Origin: Asaia prunellae JCM 25354 | Lineage (GTDB): Bacteria > Pseudomonadota > Alphaproteobacteria > Acetobacterales > Acetobacteraceae | DNA: 64,000 nt | Reading direction: 5' to 3' | Assembly: GCF_000613885.1 (NCBI RefSeq) | Contig: NZ_BAJV01000003.1 | Coordinates: 62,001 to 126,000, forward strand | In this document: piece after piece, positions 9,934-19,299 of the stretch | Layout: the number at the start of each line of letters is the position of its first letter | Position numbering within the stretch: position 1 is the first letter of the stretch | The notes under the pieces: generated by a model | Told to the model about the DNA's origin: nothing | What the model saw: only the letters and a program-made list of their open reading frames with translations | The model's database searches: none | Translations under genes and position numbers: made by a program

Positions 9934-10564
9934 GCTCATCGCGGAGTCGACGCTTCAGACCATTGAGATGGTTGCAGCGTCCAGCTTTGTCGCCGTGCTT
10001 TTCGGTCTGCCTCTGGCTGTGCTGATGATCGCAACCAGACGCACTGATCTGTATGACATGCCCTGGCTGGGGCGCCCCATTGGCTGGGTCATTGATGCTA
10101 TTCGCGCGATCCCGTTTATTATTCTGCTGGTGTTGCTGATTCCGGTTACCCGTTTTATCGCAGGGACATCGCTCGGTACGTTTGCTGCTATCGTGCCGCT
10201 GTCGATCGCAGCCATCCCCTATTATGCGCGTATTGCTGAAATCTCATTGCAGGAGATCGAACCCGGTCTTATCGAAGCGGTGCGTGTCATGGGAGGCACG
10301 CGCTGGATGGTCATTCGCTATGTACTGATCCCCGAAGCCCTGCCAGGCCTCCTGTCCGGCCTGACCGTGACCGCAATTACCCTTGTCGGAGCCTCTGCCA
10401 TGGCAGGTGCCATCGGTGCCGGTGGGCTGGGTGATCTTGCTATCCGATATGGCTATCAGCGCTTCAACGTTACCATCATGTTTGCCGTGGTTGCTGTGCT
10501 GATCCTGCTGGTCGGCGCAATCCAGGGGGCCGGGGCAGTGGCTGTCAGGGCAGTGCGGCGGTAA
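9914..10564 (+). CDS. metI: Methionine ABC transporter, permease
   Basis: A 216-residue inner-membrane permease with five or so hydrophobic helices. The cytoplasmic EAA coupling loop reads EAVRVMGGTRWMVIRYVLIPEALPG, and a conserved GASAMAGAIGAGGLGDLAIRYGYQRF stretch lies near the C-terminus, as in MetI. The start lies inside the 3' end of metN, which implies translational coupling. The gene converges with the histidine kinase gene. Confidence 0.93.
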   Translation: MYRLITRLIAESTLQTIEMVAASSFVAVLFGLPLAVLMIATRRTDLYDMPWLGRPIGWVIDAIRAIPFIILLVLLIPVTRFIAGTSLGTFAAIVPLSIAAIPYYARIAEISLQEIEPGLIEAVRVMGGTRWMVIRYVLIPEALPGLLSGLTVTAITLVGASAMAGAIGAGGLGDLAIRYGYQRFNVTIMFAVVAVLILLVGAIQGAGAVAVRAVRR

Positions 10565-10567
10565 GAA

Positions 10568-10587
10568 CCGGGGCGATGATGCCCCGG
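10568..10587. terminator. Hairpin between convergent metI and sensor kinase genes
   Basis: CCGGGGC and GCCCCGG form a 7-bp GC-only stem with a 6-base loop, starting four bases after the metI stop. There is no good T run on either side, so it may act weakly or with Rho. Its position between convergent genes fits a bidirectional terminator. Confidence 0.45.
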
Positions 10588-10639
10588 ATATTGCAAGAAC
10601 GGGTCTATCTCTGGTGGGTCACAGAGCACTCTCAAGGGT

Positions 10640-12205
10640 TCAGACAGGCAGGATGACGCTTGCTCGCAAGCCTCCCTCAGGCCTGTTCATCAGGGTCACA
10701 TCGCCGCCCTGGCCTCGCAGGGTCGAGCGGGCAATCGCAAGACCCAGGCCAGTGCCGCCGGTTTCGCGATTGCGGCTTGTCTCAGCGCGGACAAAGGGCT
10801 CGAACATGCGTTCGAGATCTTCCGGGGGAAGGCCGGGACCACTGTCATCAATGCGGATGCAGATGGCCTTTTCCTGATCGGGGCCTCGTGTGAAGGTAAC
10901 GCTGATACAGGCTGACCCACCATATTTCAGGGCATTCATGACCAGATTGGTCAAAGCGCGTTTCAGCGCCAATGAGCGTGCCTTGATTCGGATCGGCGCC
11001 TGAGGCGGCTCATAGCTGACTTCCTCTGCGAGATCAGGGCGTGCCTCAGCAGCCTCATCTGCAATGGTCTGGAGCAGGGCACTCAGATCCAGCGTGGTCA
11101 TAGGCTCCAGTGTCGAGCTGTCGCGACCAAAGGCGAGGGTGGCAGCGACCATGCTTTCCATTTCATCCAGATCAGCCAGAAACTTGTCGCGCAACTCGTC
11201 ATCATCAATGAACTCGGCACGCAGTTTCAAACGGGTGATCGGGGTACGTAGGTCATGACCGATAGCCGTGAGCATGAGTGTGCGATCGGTCACAAAACGC
11301 CGGATGCGGGCGGCCATCGTATTGAACGCGACAGCCGCCTGACCGATTTCTGTAGGGCCTGCCTCAGGGAGAGGCTGGGCGTGAACGTTGCGGCCGAGTG
11401 CGGTGGCCGCGTTGGCCAGCGTGGCAACAGGCGCGATGAGACGATGCGATCCCCACAGGATCAGCCCGCCACCACAGATGGTCATGAGTGCAAACGAGAT
11501 CATGAAAGTAGGTGAGCCAAACGGGTTGGGAGGCCGGACAGTGTAACTCATGACGAGCCACCGATGGTCATCAGGCATCTGGAAAGACAAGGCGTAATGT
11601 CTCGTACCAGGCTTGTGACTGATGAGTACCCGCTCAGGGCGGAGACGCACGGGAAGCATGCCGATTCCCGCAAGGGGCGGTGGCATGAAGCCGGGAGTGC
11701 GTCGGTCATCGGGCGAAAAACCGTCCATACCATTCGGGGGAGGCTGTCCTCCCTCGAACGGAAAGGGGGGACGCCCTTCTCCCCCGGAAAAATCGCCCGG
11801 TCCTCCGCCTGGTGGCGGTCCTCCGAATCCGGGCTCTTCCTGTCCGCCTGGCGGGCCGCCATGCATCATGGGATTCATTCCAAAAGGAAGCGTAATAAAA
11901 GCGCCGGGAAGATGCGTATCGGGTTTGTCGTCGAAAATGATCTTGAAATTTGACGGTACTTCAAGTGCAGCCAGGCTGGTTTCACGATCAGAAGGAGGAA
12001 GCTCGACAAGGGTGTGATAGATCGAAAAGGCGTGATGCTCGTTCTCATGCATCTCGGCCCGGTCGGCAATATTGAGATGGTCGAGGGCATGAATGGTCAG
12101 GCCGGCTGCCTGAACCACGCAGAGCCCTGCGATCAGAAGCAGATTGGTGCGCGCTCTGAGCGAGCGCGGCAGCAGCTGGATCACAGCGTCAGAGGCGTTC
12201 GACAT
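10640..12205 (-). CDS. Sensor histidine kinase with Pro/Gly-rich periplasmic insert
   Basis: EnvZ-type membrane sensor kinase of about 521 residues, counted from ATG 12205 inside the end of the regulator gene (ATG 12217 and GTG 12232 are alternatives). Order: a first membrane helix near 20-40; a periplasmic region with a low-complexity Pro/Gly/Met stretch of roughly 60-70 residues (for example GMNPMMHGGPPGG and GGPPPGGGPGD); a second helix FMISFALMTICGGGLILW; HAMP; the phosphoacceptor His in AIGHDLRTPITR; an N box NLVMNALKYGG; and G boxes DDSGPGLPP and TGGTGLGLAIA. Kinase motifs are intact. It is paired with the OmpR-type regulator. The signal is unknown. Confidence 0.87.
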   Translation of the reverse strand: MSNASDAVIQLLPRSLRARTNLLLIAGLCVVQAAGLTIHALDHLNIADRAEMHENEHHAFSIYHTLVELPPSDRETSLAALEVPSNFKIIFDDKPDTHLPGAFITLPFGMNPMMHGGPPGGQEEPGFGGPPPGGGPGDFSGGEGRPPFPFEGGQPPPNGMDGFSPDDRRTPGFMPPPLAGIGMLPVRLRPERVLISHKPGTRHYALSFQMPDDHRWLVMSYTVRPPNPFGSPTFMISFALMTICGGGLILWGSHRLIAPVATLANAATALGRNVHAQPLPEAGPTEIGQAAVAFNTMAARIRRFVTDRTLMLTAIGHDLRTPITRLKLRAEFIDDDELRDKFLADLDEMESMVAATLAFGRDSSTLEPMTTLDLSALLQTIADEAAEARPDLAEEVSYEPPQAPIRIKARSLALKRALTNLVMNALKYGGSACISVTFTRGPDQEKAICIRIDDSGPGLPPEDLERMFEPFVRAETSRNRETGGTGLGLAIARSTLRGQGGDVTLMNRPEGGLRASVILPV

Positions 12206-12908
12206 CGGCGGCAAGGACATAGCCTCCGCCACGCACGGTCTTGATCATCTGGGCATTGCGGCCATCGTCTTCGAGCTTTCGTCGCAGGCGGCTGACGGCC
12301 ACATCGATGGCGCGATCGAAGGGGCCGGCCTGTCGTCCGCGCAGCAATTCGAGCAGCATGTCGCGTGTCAGAACACGGTTTGCACGCTCCAGAAAAGCCA
12401 GAAGCATGTCATATTCGCCGCCGGTAAGAGGCACTTCAGCACCATCGGGATTGAGAAGGCGGCGACGGGCCGGTTCCAGTGTCCATCCCGAGAATCGGAT
12501 GGTCCGGGAATCGGCTGAAAGCTTCTTGTCGGAGCTGTCGGCCGTCCGGCGTAGTACGGCCCGGATGCGGGCCAAGAGCTCACGCGGATTGAAGGGCTTT
12601 GCGACATAGTCGTCAGCGCCGAATTCCAGACCGATAATACGGTCTGTCTCGTCACTCATGGCCGTGAGCATGATGATAGGCACATTGTCCTGGCTGCGCA
12701 GCCAGCGTGCAATGTCGAGACCACTTTCTCCCGGCAGCATAAGATCGAGCACCACCAGCTGATAATGCCCGGCGGCCCAGGCGCGACGGGCCTCGCGCCC
12801 GTCACGTGCGGCTGTCACACGGAAATGGTTGCGTTCCAGAAAGCGGCAGAGCAGCTCCCGGATCTCACGGTCATCATCAACAATCAGAAGGTGCGGGTTC
12901 GTTTCCAT
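12189..12908 (-). CDS. OmpR/PhoB-family response regulator
   Basis: A 239-residue two-component regulator. The receiver domain has the acidic pair DDD near residue 11, the phospho-Asp in LVVLDLMLPGESGLD and the Lys in DDYVAKPFNPREL. The C-terminal winged helix ends IKTVRGGGYVLAADV, typical of OmpR/PhoB DNA-binding domains. It is transcribed first and its stop overlaps the kinase start, so the pair should be made together. Targets are unknown. Confidence 0.92.
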   Translation of the reverse strand: METNPHLLIVDDDREIRELLCRFLERNHFRVTAARDGREARRAWAAGHYQLVVLDLMLPGESGLDIARWLRSQDNVPIIMLTAMSDETDRIIGLEFGADDYVAKPFNPRELLARIRAVLRRTADSSDKKLSADSRTIRFSGWTLEPARRRLLNPDGAEVPLTGGEYDMLLAFLERANRVLTRDMLLELLRGRQAGPFDRAIDVAVSRLRRKLEDDGRNAQMIKTVRGGGYVLAADVERL

Positions 12909-12984
12909 GAATGTAACATTGGTCCGAATCGATCCTGCCCCACAAGGGGGTGTTTCACTCCGTCACAAGTTGCGAAAACCTGTC

Positions 12985-14043
12985 TCAATCGAGCCAGGGA
13001 GGGGTGGGAAGATTTTTGGCCCGCAGAAAGGCAGGATTGAAGATCTTGGACTGATAGCGTGCCCCGCCATCGCAGAGAATTGTTACAATGCGATGCCCTG
13101 GCCCGAGTCGTTTTGCGACGCGAATCGCCGCGGCAACGTTGATGCCCGCTGAGCCACCGAGAGAGATACCCTCGCGTTCCTGCAAGGAAAAGATCTGTTC
13201 CAGCGCTTCGGCATCGGGGATACGTTCAGCATCGTCGATGGCAATACCTTCCAGATTGCCGGTCACACGGGACTGACCGATGCCTTCGGTTATCGAGCCT
13301 CCGGAAACGCTTAGATCATTGGATTTGACCCAGCCATAGAGACCGGATCCTTCCGGATCTGCCAGAACAATTTCGGGGCGCTTGCGCCCTGCCTGCTCGG
13401 CAAGCTCACCAAGACCCAGGCAACGCCGGCAAGTGTACCACCTGTCCCACAGGCGCAGGTGAAAGCATCGACATGCCCGTCGAGCTGCTTCCAGATCTCA
13501 ACCGCTGTGGTGGTGCGATGACCTTCCCGATTGGCTGTATTGTCGAACTGGTTGGCCCAGACAGCATTTTCGGTCTCCTCGGCAAGCCGACGCGAAACAT
13601 GCACGTAATTGCCCGGATCGCGGAACGGTTTGGCGGGAACAAGACGCAGATCCGCACCAATCATGCGGAGAAAATCGATTTTTCCTGACTTTGTGTCTCG
13701 GGCATCACGATGATCGTGCGATAGCCGCGTGCTTGGCAACAAGCGTGAGACCGATACCCGTATTACCCGCTGTTCCTTCCACAATGACGCCGCCAGGTTT
13801 GAGTGCGCCACGTGATTCGGCGTCGAGAATAATGGCAAGGGCTGCGCGATCCTTGACCGAACCACCGGGATTCATGAACTCCGCCTTGCCGTAAATATCG
13901 CAGCCTGTTGCCTCAGAGGCCAGTTTCAGGCGGATAAGGGGGGTGCCGCCAATTGCGCCAATCATGCCGTCAGAAGGGTGCTGCCAACCGGAAATCGGGC
14001 CCGTAGGAGACAGGGAAATCGGGGTCTGCGTAGTCATCTGCAT
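12985..14043 (-). CDS. cysK: Cysteine synthase (O-acetylserine sulfhydrylase), three frameshifts
   Basis: PLP enzyme that makes cysteine from O-acetylserine and sulfide. It has IGGTPLIRL, the PLP-lysine block [12 protein letters not shown], the substrate loop [14 protein letters not shown], the phosphate-binding [11 protein letters not shown] and a terminal [17 protein letters not shown] block. Three single-base losses split the frame: near 13729, in the T run at 13679-13683, and near 13410. Restoring all three gives 353 residues, normal for the family. Start ATG 14043 follows AGGATGG. CysK is the best guess; a cystathionine beta-synthase-like relative is possible. The rhodanese gene diverges from it. 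Confidence 0.82.
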
Positions 14044-14109
14044 TCCATCCTATACGTCTGCAGTTTGAGAGTTTAACGTCGCGACATGTAAAATAAATGA
14101 GGAAGAACG

Positions 14110-14511
14110 ATGGTCGACTGTATATCAGCGCGTGAGGCATGGGAACGTCTGGGTACTGACAGGGATGCGGTTCTGATCGATGTACGCATGCCCAATGAGT
14201 GGTACACCGTTGGTCTGCCCAATCTGAGCTCACTCGACAAAGACGTCATCGCGTTGAGCTGGGATCCGTATGACGCTGCCGGTTTTGCACAGGCATTGAG
14301 CGAAGCTGTCCCATCCCGCAAAACGCCTGTTTTTTTTCTGTGCCGGTCAGGGATGCGCTCGCAGCAGACGGCGGAGCTTGCGGCTCATCTGGGCTATGAG
14401 GTCAGTATAAACGTCGTTGAGGGCTATGAGGGGCCGCCAGATTCCACAGGCCAGCGGGGACGTGTTTGTGGCTGGCAGTTCCAGAATTTGCCGCGTTTCT
14501 TTCCCACCTGA
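14110..14511 (+). CDS. Rhodanese-like sulfurtransferase
   Basis: A 133-residue single-domain rhodanese. Key elements are the N-terminal AVLIDVRMPNEW, the active-site loop with catalytic Cys in FFLCRSGMRSQQTA, and the closing VVEGYEG. Such proteins carry persulfide sulfur on the Cys. ATG 14110 has AGGAAG just upstream. It is divergent from cysteine synthase with a 66-base gap, suggesting a shared sulfur theme and possibly shared control. It converges with the biotin operon. Confidence 0.88.
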   Translation: MVDCISAREAWERLGTDRDAVLIDVRMPNEWYTVGLPNLSSLDKDVIALSWDPYDAAGFAQALSEAVPSRKTPVFFLCRSGMRSQQTAELAAHLGYEVSINVVEGYEGPPDSTGQRGRVCGWQFQNLPRFFPT

Positions 14512-14514
14512 TTT

Positions 14515-15900
14515 TCAATAGCCCTGCTGGTGTAATGACCGGGCAAGTTTCCCGGCTTCGGTGGCGATGGTCTCGGGCGTGACCTCCGCCAGAAAAGGAA
14601 TTTCAGCCAGCACTGTGACTTGGCCAAAATGCTCGATAGCGGCTCGGTTTCTGGCATTGGGTATGCCACTCATCACCACACCCGCCACGTTGATGCCGTG
14701 TTTGCGCAGAGCTGAGAGACTGAGCAAGGTGTGGTTGATGGTGCCGAGTCCACTGCGGCAGACGAGAATGACCGGGAGATCGAGGCCAGCCAGCCAGTCG
14801 ATCAGCAGAGTGTCGTCATTCAGGGGAACCATCAGCCCACCTGCACCTTCCACGACAAGGGGACTATCTGTTTGTGGAAGATCCAGATTGTCGAGTGTCA
14901 CGGTCACATTTTCCAGTGCCGCCGCATCCTGGGGGGAGAGGGGTGCCTGAAACGCATAGGCGGAAGGAAGGATCTGCGATGGTGATAACCCTGCCAGTTT
15001 CATAACGCTGGCCGTATCACCTGCTTCTTCACTCAGCCCGGTCTGGAAAGGCTTCCAGTATGTGGCGTTGAGTGCTTTGGTAAGGATGGCGGAAACAAGA
15101 GTTTTGCCAATGCCCGTATCCGTGCCGGTGACGAAAAAACGCGCCTGTTTTCTGGCAGAACCAAAAGCAACCTGATAATTCATGATACCCGCTTTCCTGT
15201 CGAATTCCTGCATTATCCGGCGCAAATCGCGCCCGGTGAGAGATTCGCTGCCTTCTCGGGGGGTCGTTGCACCGATCGCTTTCAGATCAAGGAGGAACTG
15301 CCGGGCCGACCCGACAGGGTCGCTGAATTTTCTGATTGTCCAGCTGCCGCGTAACGTTTCAGGCCATTCATCCTGAAGTGCGTCCAAGCTAGGATATTCC
15401 GGAAAGCCGCAGGGCAGATCAAGAGTGTCACAGGCGTCCCGCCATTGGGCAAAACTGCCACGCGCGAGGGTCGTGACCTCTATTCTTCCATATGGCGCCA
15501 GCATTCTTTCCAGACGTCTGAATGCTGCGCGTCGATCAGTAAACCACTGCAGACAGAAGCTGGAGCAGATCAGGTCGAAGCAGTCTTCCAATACGGGATA
15601 TTCAGCGTCCATCACGTGAAACCTGACGTCTGGTACAGCTTCTTTTGCGCGTTCGATCATTCGAGGAGAGAGATCAATTGCTGTCAGGGCTGCCTGGGGA
15701 AAAATCAGGCGCAAAGCACGTGTCAGTATTCCAGTACCGCATCCAAGTTCCAGAATACGGGCTGGTGCAGGGCGGTCTGCATAAAGTCGTGTCAGGGAAT
15801 GGGCGAGCTCCGCAGCTGCGGCTGCCTGTACGCGCGCGGAAGTGTCATAATCCCGCGCATTGTCGAAGCAGGTTGCGACAGAATTGCGCGCAGTGGTCAC
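14515..15900 (-). CDS. BioC-BioD fusion: malonyl-ACP O-methyltransferase and dethiobiotin synthetase
   Basis: A 461-residue bifunctional protein. Residues 1 to about 245 are a SAM methyltransferase of BioC type (FDNARDYDTSARVQ start, ILELGCGTGILTRAL SAM loop, CSSFCLQWF), which methylates malonyl-ACP so fatty-acid synthesis can make pimelate. From about residue 250 it is BioD: FFVTGTDTGIGKTLVSA P-loop, WKPFQTG and VVEGAGGLMVPL, closing the ureido ring of dethiobiotin. GTG 15900 is chosen because GTGA overlaps the upstream hydrolase stop. The domains join with only a few linker residues (near 15148) and no internal start at the BioD boundary. The reading frame is open throughout. Confidence 0.86.
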   Translation of the reverse strand: MTTARNSVATCFDNARDYDTSARVQAAAAAELAHSLTRLYADRPAPARILELGCGTGILTRALRLIFPQAALTAIDLSPRMIERAKEAVPDVRFHVMDAEYPVLEDCFDLICSSFCLQWFTDRRAAFRRLERMLAPYGRIEVTTLARGSFAQWRDACDTLDLPCGFPEYPSLDALQDEWPETLRGSWTIRKFSDPVGSARQFLLDLKAIGATTPREGSESLTGRDLRRIMQEFDRKAGIMNYQVAFGSARKQARFFVTGTDTGIGKTLVSAILTKALNATYWKPFQTGLSEEAGDTASVMKLAGLSPSQILPSAYAFQAPLSPQDAAALENVTVTLDNLDLPQTDSPLVVEGAGGLMVPLNDDTLLIDWLAGLDLPVILVCRSGLGTINHTLLSLSALRKHGINVAGVVMSGIPNARNRAAIEHFGQVTVLAEIPFLAEVTPETIATEAGKLARSLHQQGY

Positions 15901-16528
15901 GAGACGTCTCTGAGAGCATTGCTGATAATAGCGGCGCATTGATGAGGCGCTGTGAAAGGCAGAAGATGTCCCCCTTCGAAGATGAGGCGCGTTGCGTCAG
16001 GAAAGCTTGCCTCATGCATGGCGCCGGAAACAAGCTCATCGTCAGTACCATGTATGGCCATCAGACCCCTGCCCAATGAATGGGCCGTTGCACGGCCGTC
16101 ACCTTCCATCAGCTCCGCCAGACCTTCATCAAGGACCGGCAGATCGAGGTGTGGGGGACAAGGAATAAAAGGGTGAATTGCCGTCTGAATTGCATGACTG
16201 TCTCATTCGTCGTGCGGGCGAGGCGGGTGCGCATGCGTGTGAGAACCCGTATCGGGAGGCCCTGTGGGAAATCATCTGCCTGGCTGAAGCGGGCAAATCC
16301 GTTGAAAGCGATGATTTTCCGGCATTGAGGCAGGGAATGTCTCAATGCCCATAAAGTCCCGGCAGAATGCGTAACCAGCACGAATGGCTGGTCTGGCAGG
16401 GTCGTGAAAGGTCGGGCCCCGCTATAGCCGCGCTCTAACAGGGTCATGTCGCATTGCCCCAATGCGTGGCAGACAGGGTGCCAGAAAGAGGCGTCGAAAC
16501 TCCATCCATGCATGAAAACGAGTTTCAT
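15897..16528 (-). CDS. BioH-like alpha/beta hydrolase (pimeloyl-ACP methyl ester esterase candidate, frameshifted)
   Basis: Small alpha/beta hydrolase with MHGWSFDASFW (oxyanion region), the nucleophile elbow VLVTHSAGTLW (Ser in HSAG), an Asp in IHGTDDELV and a His in FEGGHLLPF. In the BioC-BioH route such an esterase frees pimeloyl-ACP from its methyl ester; operon context makes that role likely. One base appears lost near 16189; correction gives VMQLQTAIHPFIP and about 210 residues. The start overlaps the bioF stop (ATGA) and the stop overlaps the bioC-bioD start (GTGA). BioG or another analogue cannot be excluded. Confidence 0.75.
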
Positions 16529-17708
16529 GCCTGTGTCTGTCGCAGTGCTGTGATGACAGAGTCGATGAGAGAGGCAATGGAAGCGTCATCATGACTGGCG
16601 CTGAGAGCAAGACGTAGTCTGGCTGAACCGGAGGGGACAGTAGGGGGCCTGATGGCAATGGTCAGAATGCCACGTTCTTCCAGAACTCTGGCCACTGAAA
16701 GGGTCGTTGTTTCCTCTCCCAGAATGACAGGGACGATCTGGGTATTCGAGAGGCCGGTATCGATCCCGGCAGCATTCAGTGCCTGGCGCAGTCTCTCGGC
16801 TTTCTGATGAAGTGCCTGCCGTTCCATATCGAGGCCGGGTACGATTTCAAGTGCGGCATCCATCGCCCCGAGCATCGGGGGGGATGGAGCAGTACTGTAG
16901 ATAAAACCTGAACTGGCCGTGATAATCCAGTCGCACAGGGCGCGCGACCCGGCGATATAGGCGCCCATACTGCCCAGCGCCTTGCTGAAGGTTCCCATGA
17001 CGAGATCGACTTCATGGCCATGGGAGAGACCACGCCCCTGGGGTCCCAAGACGCCTGTGGCGTGTGCCTCGTCGAGATAGAGGAAGGCATCGTAACGCTT
17101 CGCAAGGGCCGAAAGGGCAGCGATATCAACCGTATCGCCATCCATCGAAAAAACACTTTCGGTCAGGATAAAGCGCATACCTGGCAGATCGGTATGCCGT
17201 ACAAGCAGACTCTCCAGATGGTTGAGGTCATTATGCCGGAACCGGATCTGTCGGATGCCGGCGGCGGCACAGCCTGATGCATGCTGGCATGATTGAGTCT
17301 GTCGCAGAATACGAGCGGTGCTTCGCCGGTCTGTTCCTTGGCAAGGCGGAACAGGGCGGGCAGAACGGCGGCATTTGCCTGCCAGCCCGAGGCAAAAAGC
17401 AGGGCGGCTTCTGTTCCCTTGAACTGCGCGAGGCGGTTTTCGACCCGTTCATGCAGATCCAGTGTGCCTGACACAAGACGCGAGGCGCGAGCTCCCGTAC
17501 CGTGCTGCATAGCCCACTCGGCAGAGCGTTCGCGCAAAAGCCTGTGACCAGAGAGCCCCAGATAATCATTGGATGAAAAATCGGTAATGGCCTGCCCCCG
17601 GTGCAGTACCTGGTCAGGTGTAAGCTGCAAGGGGCGTAGCTGGCGGCGCAAGGAACGGGCCTCCAGGTCTTTGAGGGCTCGTCTGAGAAGCGGATCGAAA
17701 CGCATCAT
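16525..17708 (-). CDS. bioF: 8-amino-7-oxononanoate synthase (frameshifted)
   Basis: PLP enzyme that condenses pimeloyl-ACP with alanine, the first ring-assembly step of biotin synthesis. Motifs: ITDFSSNDYLGLSGH, GTGARASRLVSGT, FCDRLNHASMHQG, YLDEAHATGVLG and the PLP lysine in GTFSKALGSMGAY. A single G seems to be lost near 17274; restoring it gives about 394 residues, the usual size. ATG 17708 is preferred because AGGGA lies shortly upstream. It overlaps the BioH-like gene by four bases. Confidence 0.88.
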
Positions 17709-17767
17709 GCCAGTTCCCTGCCGCTGCCACCCGGGCTTGTCAATCACATGTCAGGGAGAGCACGTAT

Positions 17768-18721
17768 TTACAGACGTGTCTTGGTCCGGAGATAACCCCG
17801 CTTGCCAATGAAGCGAAGCAGGGGAAGCGAAAGACGCAGCAGACAGGGGGCGAGCATGCAGAGCCGACCGAAAACCCCGTCAATCGCAGGAAGAAACCGC
17901 TCGGATCCGCACCGGATCAGCTGATCCGTTACCGCTTTTGCAACCACATCAGGATCAAGAGGCGTACTGACGTAATTCAGGACGGACCCGCCCTCTTTCA
18001 TTTCGCGGATCAGCATGTCGGTCTGTACGGCGCCCGGAAAAACGGAACTGACCAGAATGCCGCGTGGTCGAGCCTCCTGGGCCAAGGAAAGAGCAAAGCT
18101 GCGTAGACCGGCTTTCGCTGCGGCATAAACGGCACTGCCTGCAAGCGGCATGACCGCTGCCATGGAGTTGACGAAAACAATGCAGCTCTTCTGCCTGCCA
18201 TCAATGGTTTGCATCAAAGGCAGCAGATGACGTGTCAGCAGGATCGGCGCACTCAGATTGAGGCTGATCTGAGTCGTGATGTCTTTTTCATCGGCTGTTG
18301 CCATAAATGAGGGTGAGATTGTTCCTGCACAATGAATGACGGCAAAAACAGGCGCATGATGTTCGTGGATGCGGCTGCAGGCTTCTGCAAGTGATCCGGA
18401 GGCGCCAAGATCACAGGCGATATGAGAGAGCAGCTCGGACTCAATCGCCGGTTTGGAGCGGCAGAGCGCAATGACCCGATAATTCTGATCGAGAAGACGC
18501 CTGGCGATCAGAATACCGATTCCGCCCGAAGCTCCTGTCAGAACGACGGTTCTGCGGCACCCTGGCGAAATATCCCGAGCGGGTTTGGGCTCGTGGGAGG
18601 CGTTGGCCGCAAGGGGAGTACCCTGAGGGGGGGAAGAAACCGTCATGGATTCCGTCTTACCTCCGAAATTCGGTGCAAGACATGCGAATTCGGAAGAATC
18701 AGGTCTTTTTTTGTTCTGCAT
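17768..18721 (-). CDS. Short-chain dehydrogenase/reductase upstream of bioF
   Basis: A 317-residue SDR (about 292 if ATG 18646 is the start). The cofactor loop reads VVLTGASGGIGILIARRL. The Ser of FVNSMAAV and the YAAAK catalytic pair are intact, unlike the SDR at 5.8 kb. A long N-terminal tail precedes the fold. The C-terminus is hydrophobic and basic (CLLRLSLPLLRFIGKRGYLR), suggesting membrane contact. It is transcribed toward bioF with a 59-base gap, so it may belong to the biotin operon, possibly in acyl-chain reduction, but it could simply be a neighbour. Substrate unknown. Confidence 0.78.
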   Translation of the reverse strand: MQNKKRPDSSEFACLAPNFGGKTESMTVSSPPQGTPLAANASHEPKPARDISPGCRRTVVLTGASGGIGILIARRLLDQNYRVIALCRSKPAIESELLSHIACDLGASGSLAEACSRIHEHHAPVFAVIHCAGTISPSFMATADEKDITTQISLNLSAPILLTRHLLPLMQTIDGRQKSCIVFVNSMAAVMPLAGSAVYAAAKAGLRSFALSLAQEARPRGILVSSVFPGAVQTDMLIREMKEGGSVLNYVSTPLDPDVVAKAVTDQLIRCGSERFLPAIDGVFGRLCMLAPCLLRLSLPLLRFIGKRGYLRTKTRL

Positions 18722-18727
18722 GTCATT

Positions 18728-18752
18728 CCCCCTGCCTTGAGGAAGCAGGGGG
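18728..18752 (-). terminator. GC-rich hairpin between coiled-coil gene and SDR
   Basis: CCCCCTGC pairs perfectly with GCAGGGGG (8 bp, 9-base loop). It lies behind the coiled-coil protein gene and directly before the SDR ATG at 18721, so its AGGGGG arm would also be the SDR ribosome site. It could be a terminator without a T run, or a hairpin masking translation of the SDR. Confidence 0.4.
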
Positions 18753-18784
18753 GCGAGTTTATCGACGGGAGGAATTCAGAACGA

Positions 18785-19213
18785 TCAGTTCAAACGGCCG
18801 AGGTTACGGAAGTCCTGCCTTGTCTTGCTGGAGAGCGCTTTGATGCGATCATGTTGTGCCTTCTGGTCAGCCCGCAGCTGATCGATCTGCTTTGTACGAT
18901 CCTGGGTGACCTGGTTGAGCTTGTTTTTCTGTTCATCGATCTTGCCCTGAAGCTTTTCGCGCTCCCGCTCAGGGGCATTGGTGTATTTGTCGCGCAGGTC
19001 ATCGATCTTCTTCTGACGTGCTTCCACGGCATCGCGATTCTTCTGCTGCAGGTTCTGAACACGATTATTCAGGCAGTTTTCCTTGTTGGCCAGCCGACCA
19101 ATCATATCGGTGCCGGAAGTATTGTTATTGCAGCCTGAAGTCTGTGCTTGAGCCAAGGGCATGGAAATCATAGATGCCAGAGCCATTGCCGATAGAATTC
19201 GTGTCTTGATCAT
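18785..19213 (-). CDS. Exported coiled-coil protein of unknown function
   Basis: A 142-residue protein with a clear signal peptide (ILSAMALASMISMPLAQAQ). Two Cys (CNNN and NCLNNR) follow, then a long highly charged heptad-like helix rich in Lys, Gln, Asp and Arg (QKKIDDLRDKYTNAPERE, IDEQKNKLNQVTQDR). No enzyme motif is seen. It probably forms a periplasmic coiled coil or oligomer. A TATAAT hexamer on the minus strand at 19245-19250 is a plausible -10 element. Confidence 0.7.
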   Translation of the reverse strand: MIKTRILSAMALASMISMPLAQAQTSGCNNNTSGTDMIGRLANKENCLNNRVQNLQQKNRDAVEARQKKIDDLRDKYTNAPEREREKLQGKIDEQKNKLNQVTQDRTKQIDQLRADQKAQHDRIKALSSKTRQDFRNLGRLN

Positions 19214-19299
19214 GATGTTTCTTTCAGGTTTATACTGATATCTTATTATAGATATGCTTAATGTGTCGAATATGCGGCGTATCAGTCAGATTGTCGTCT

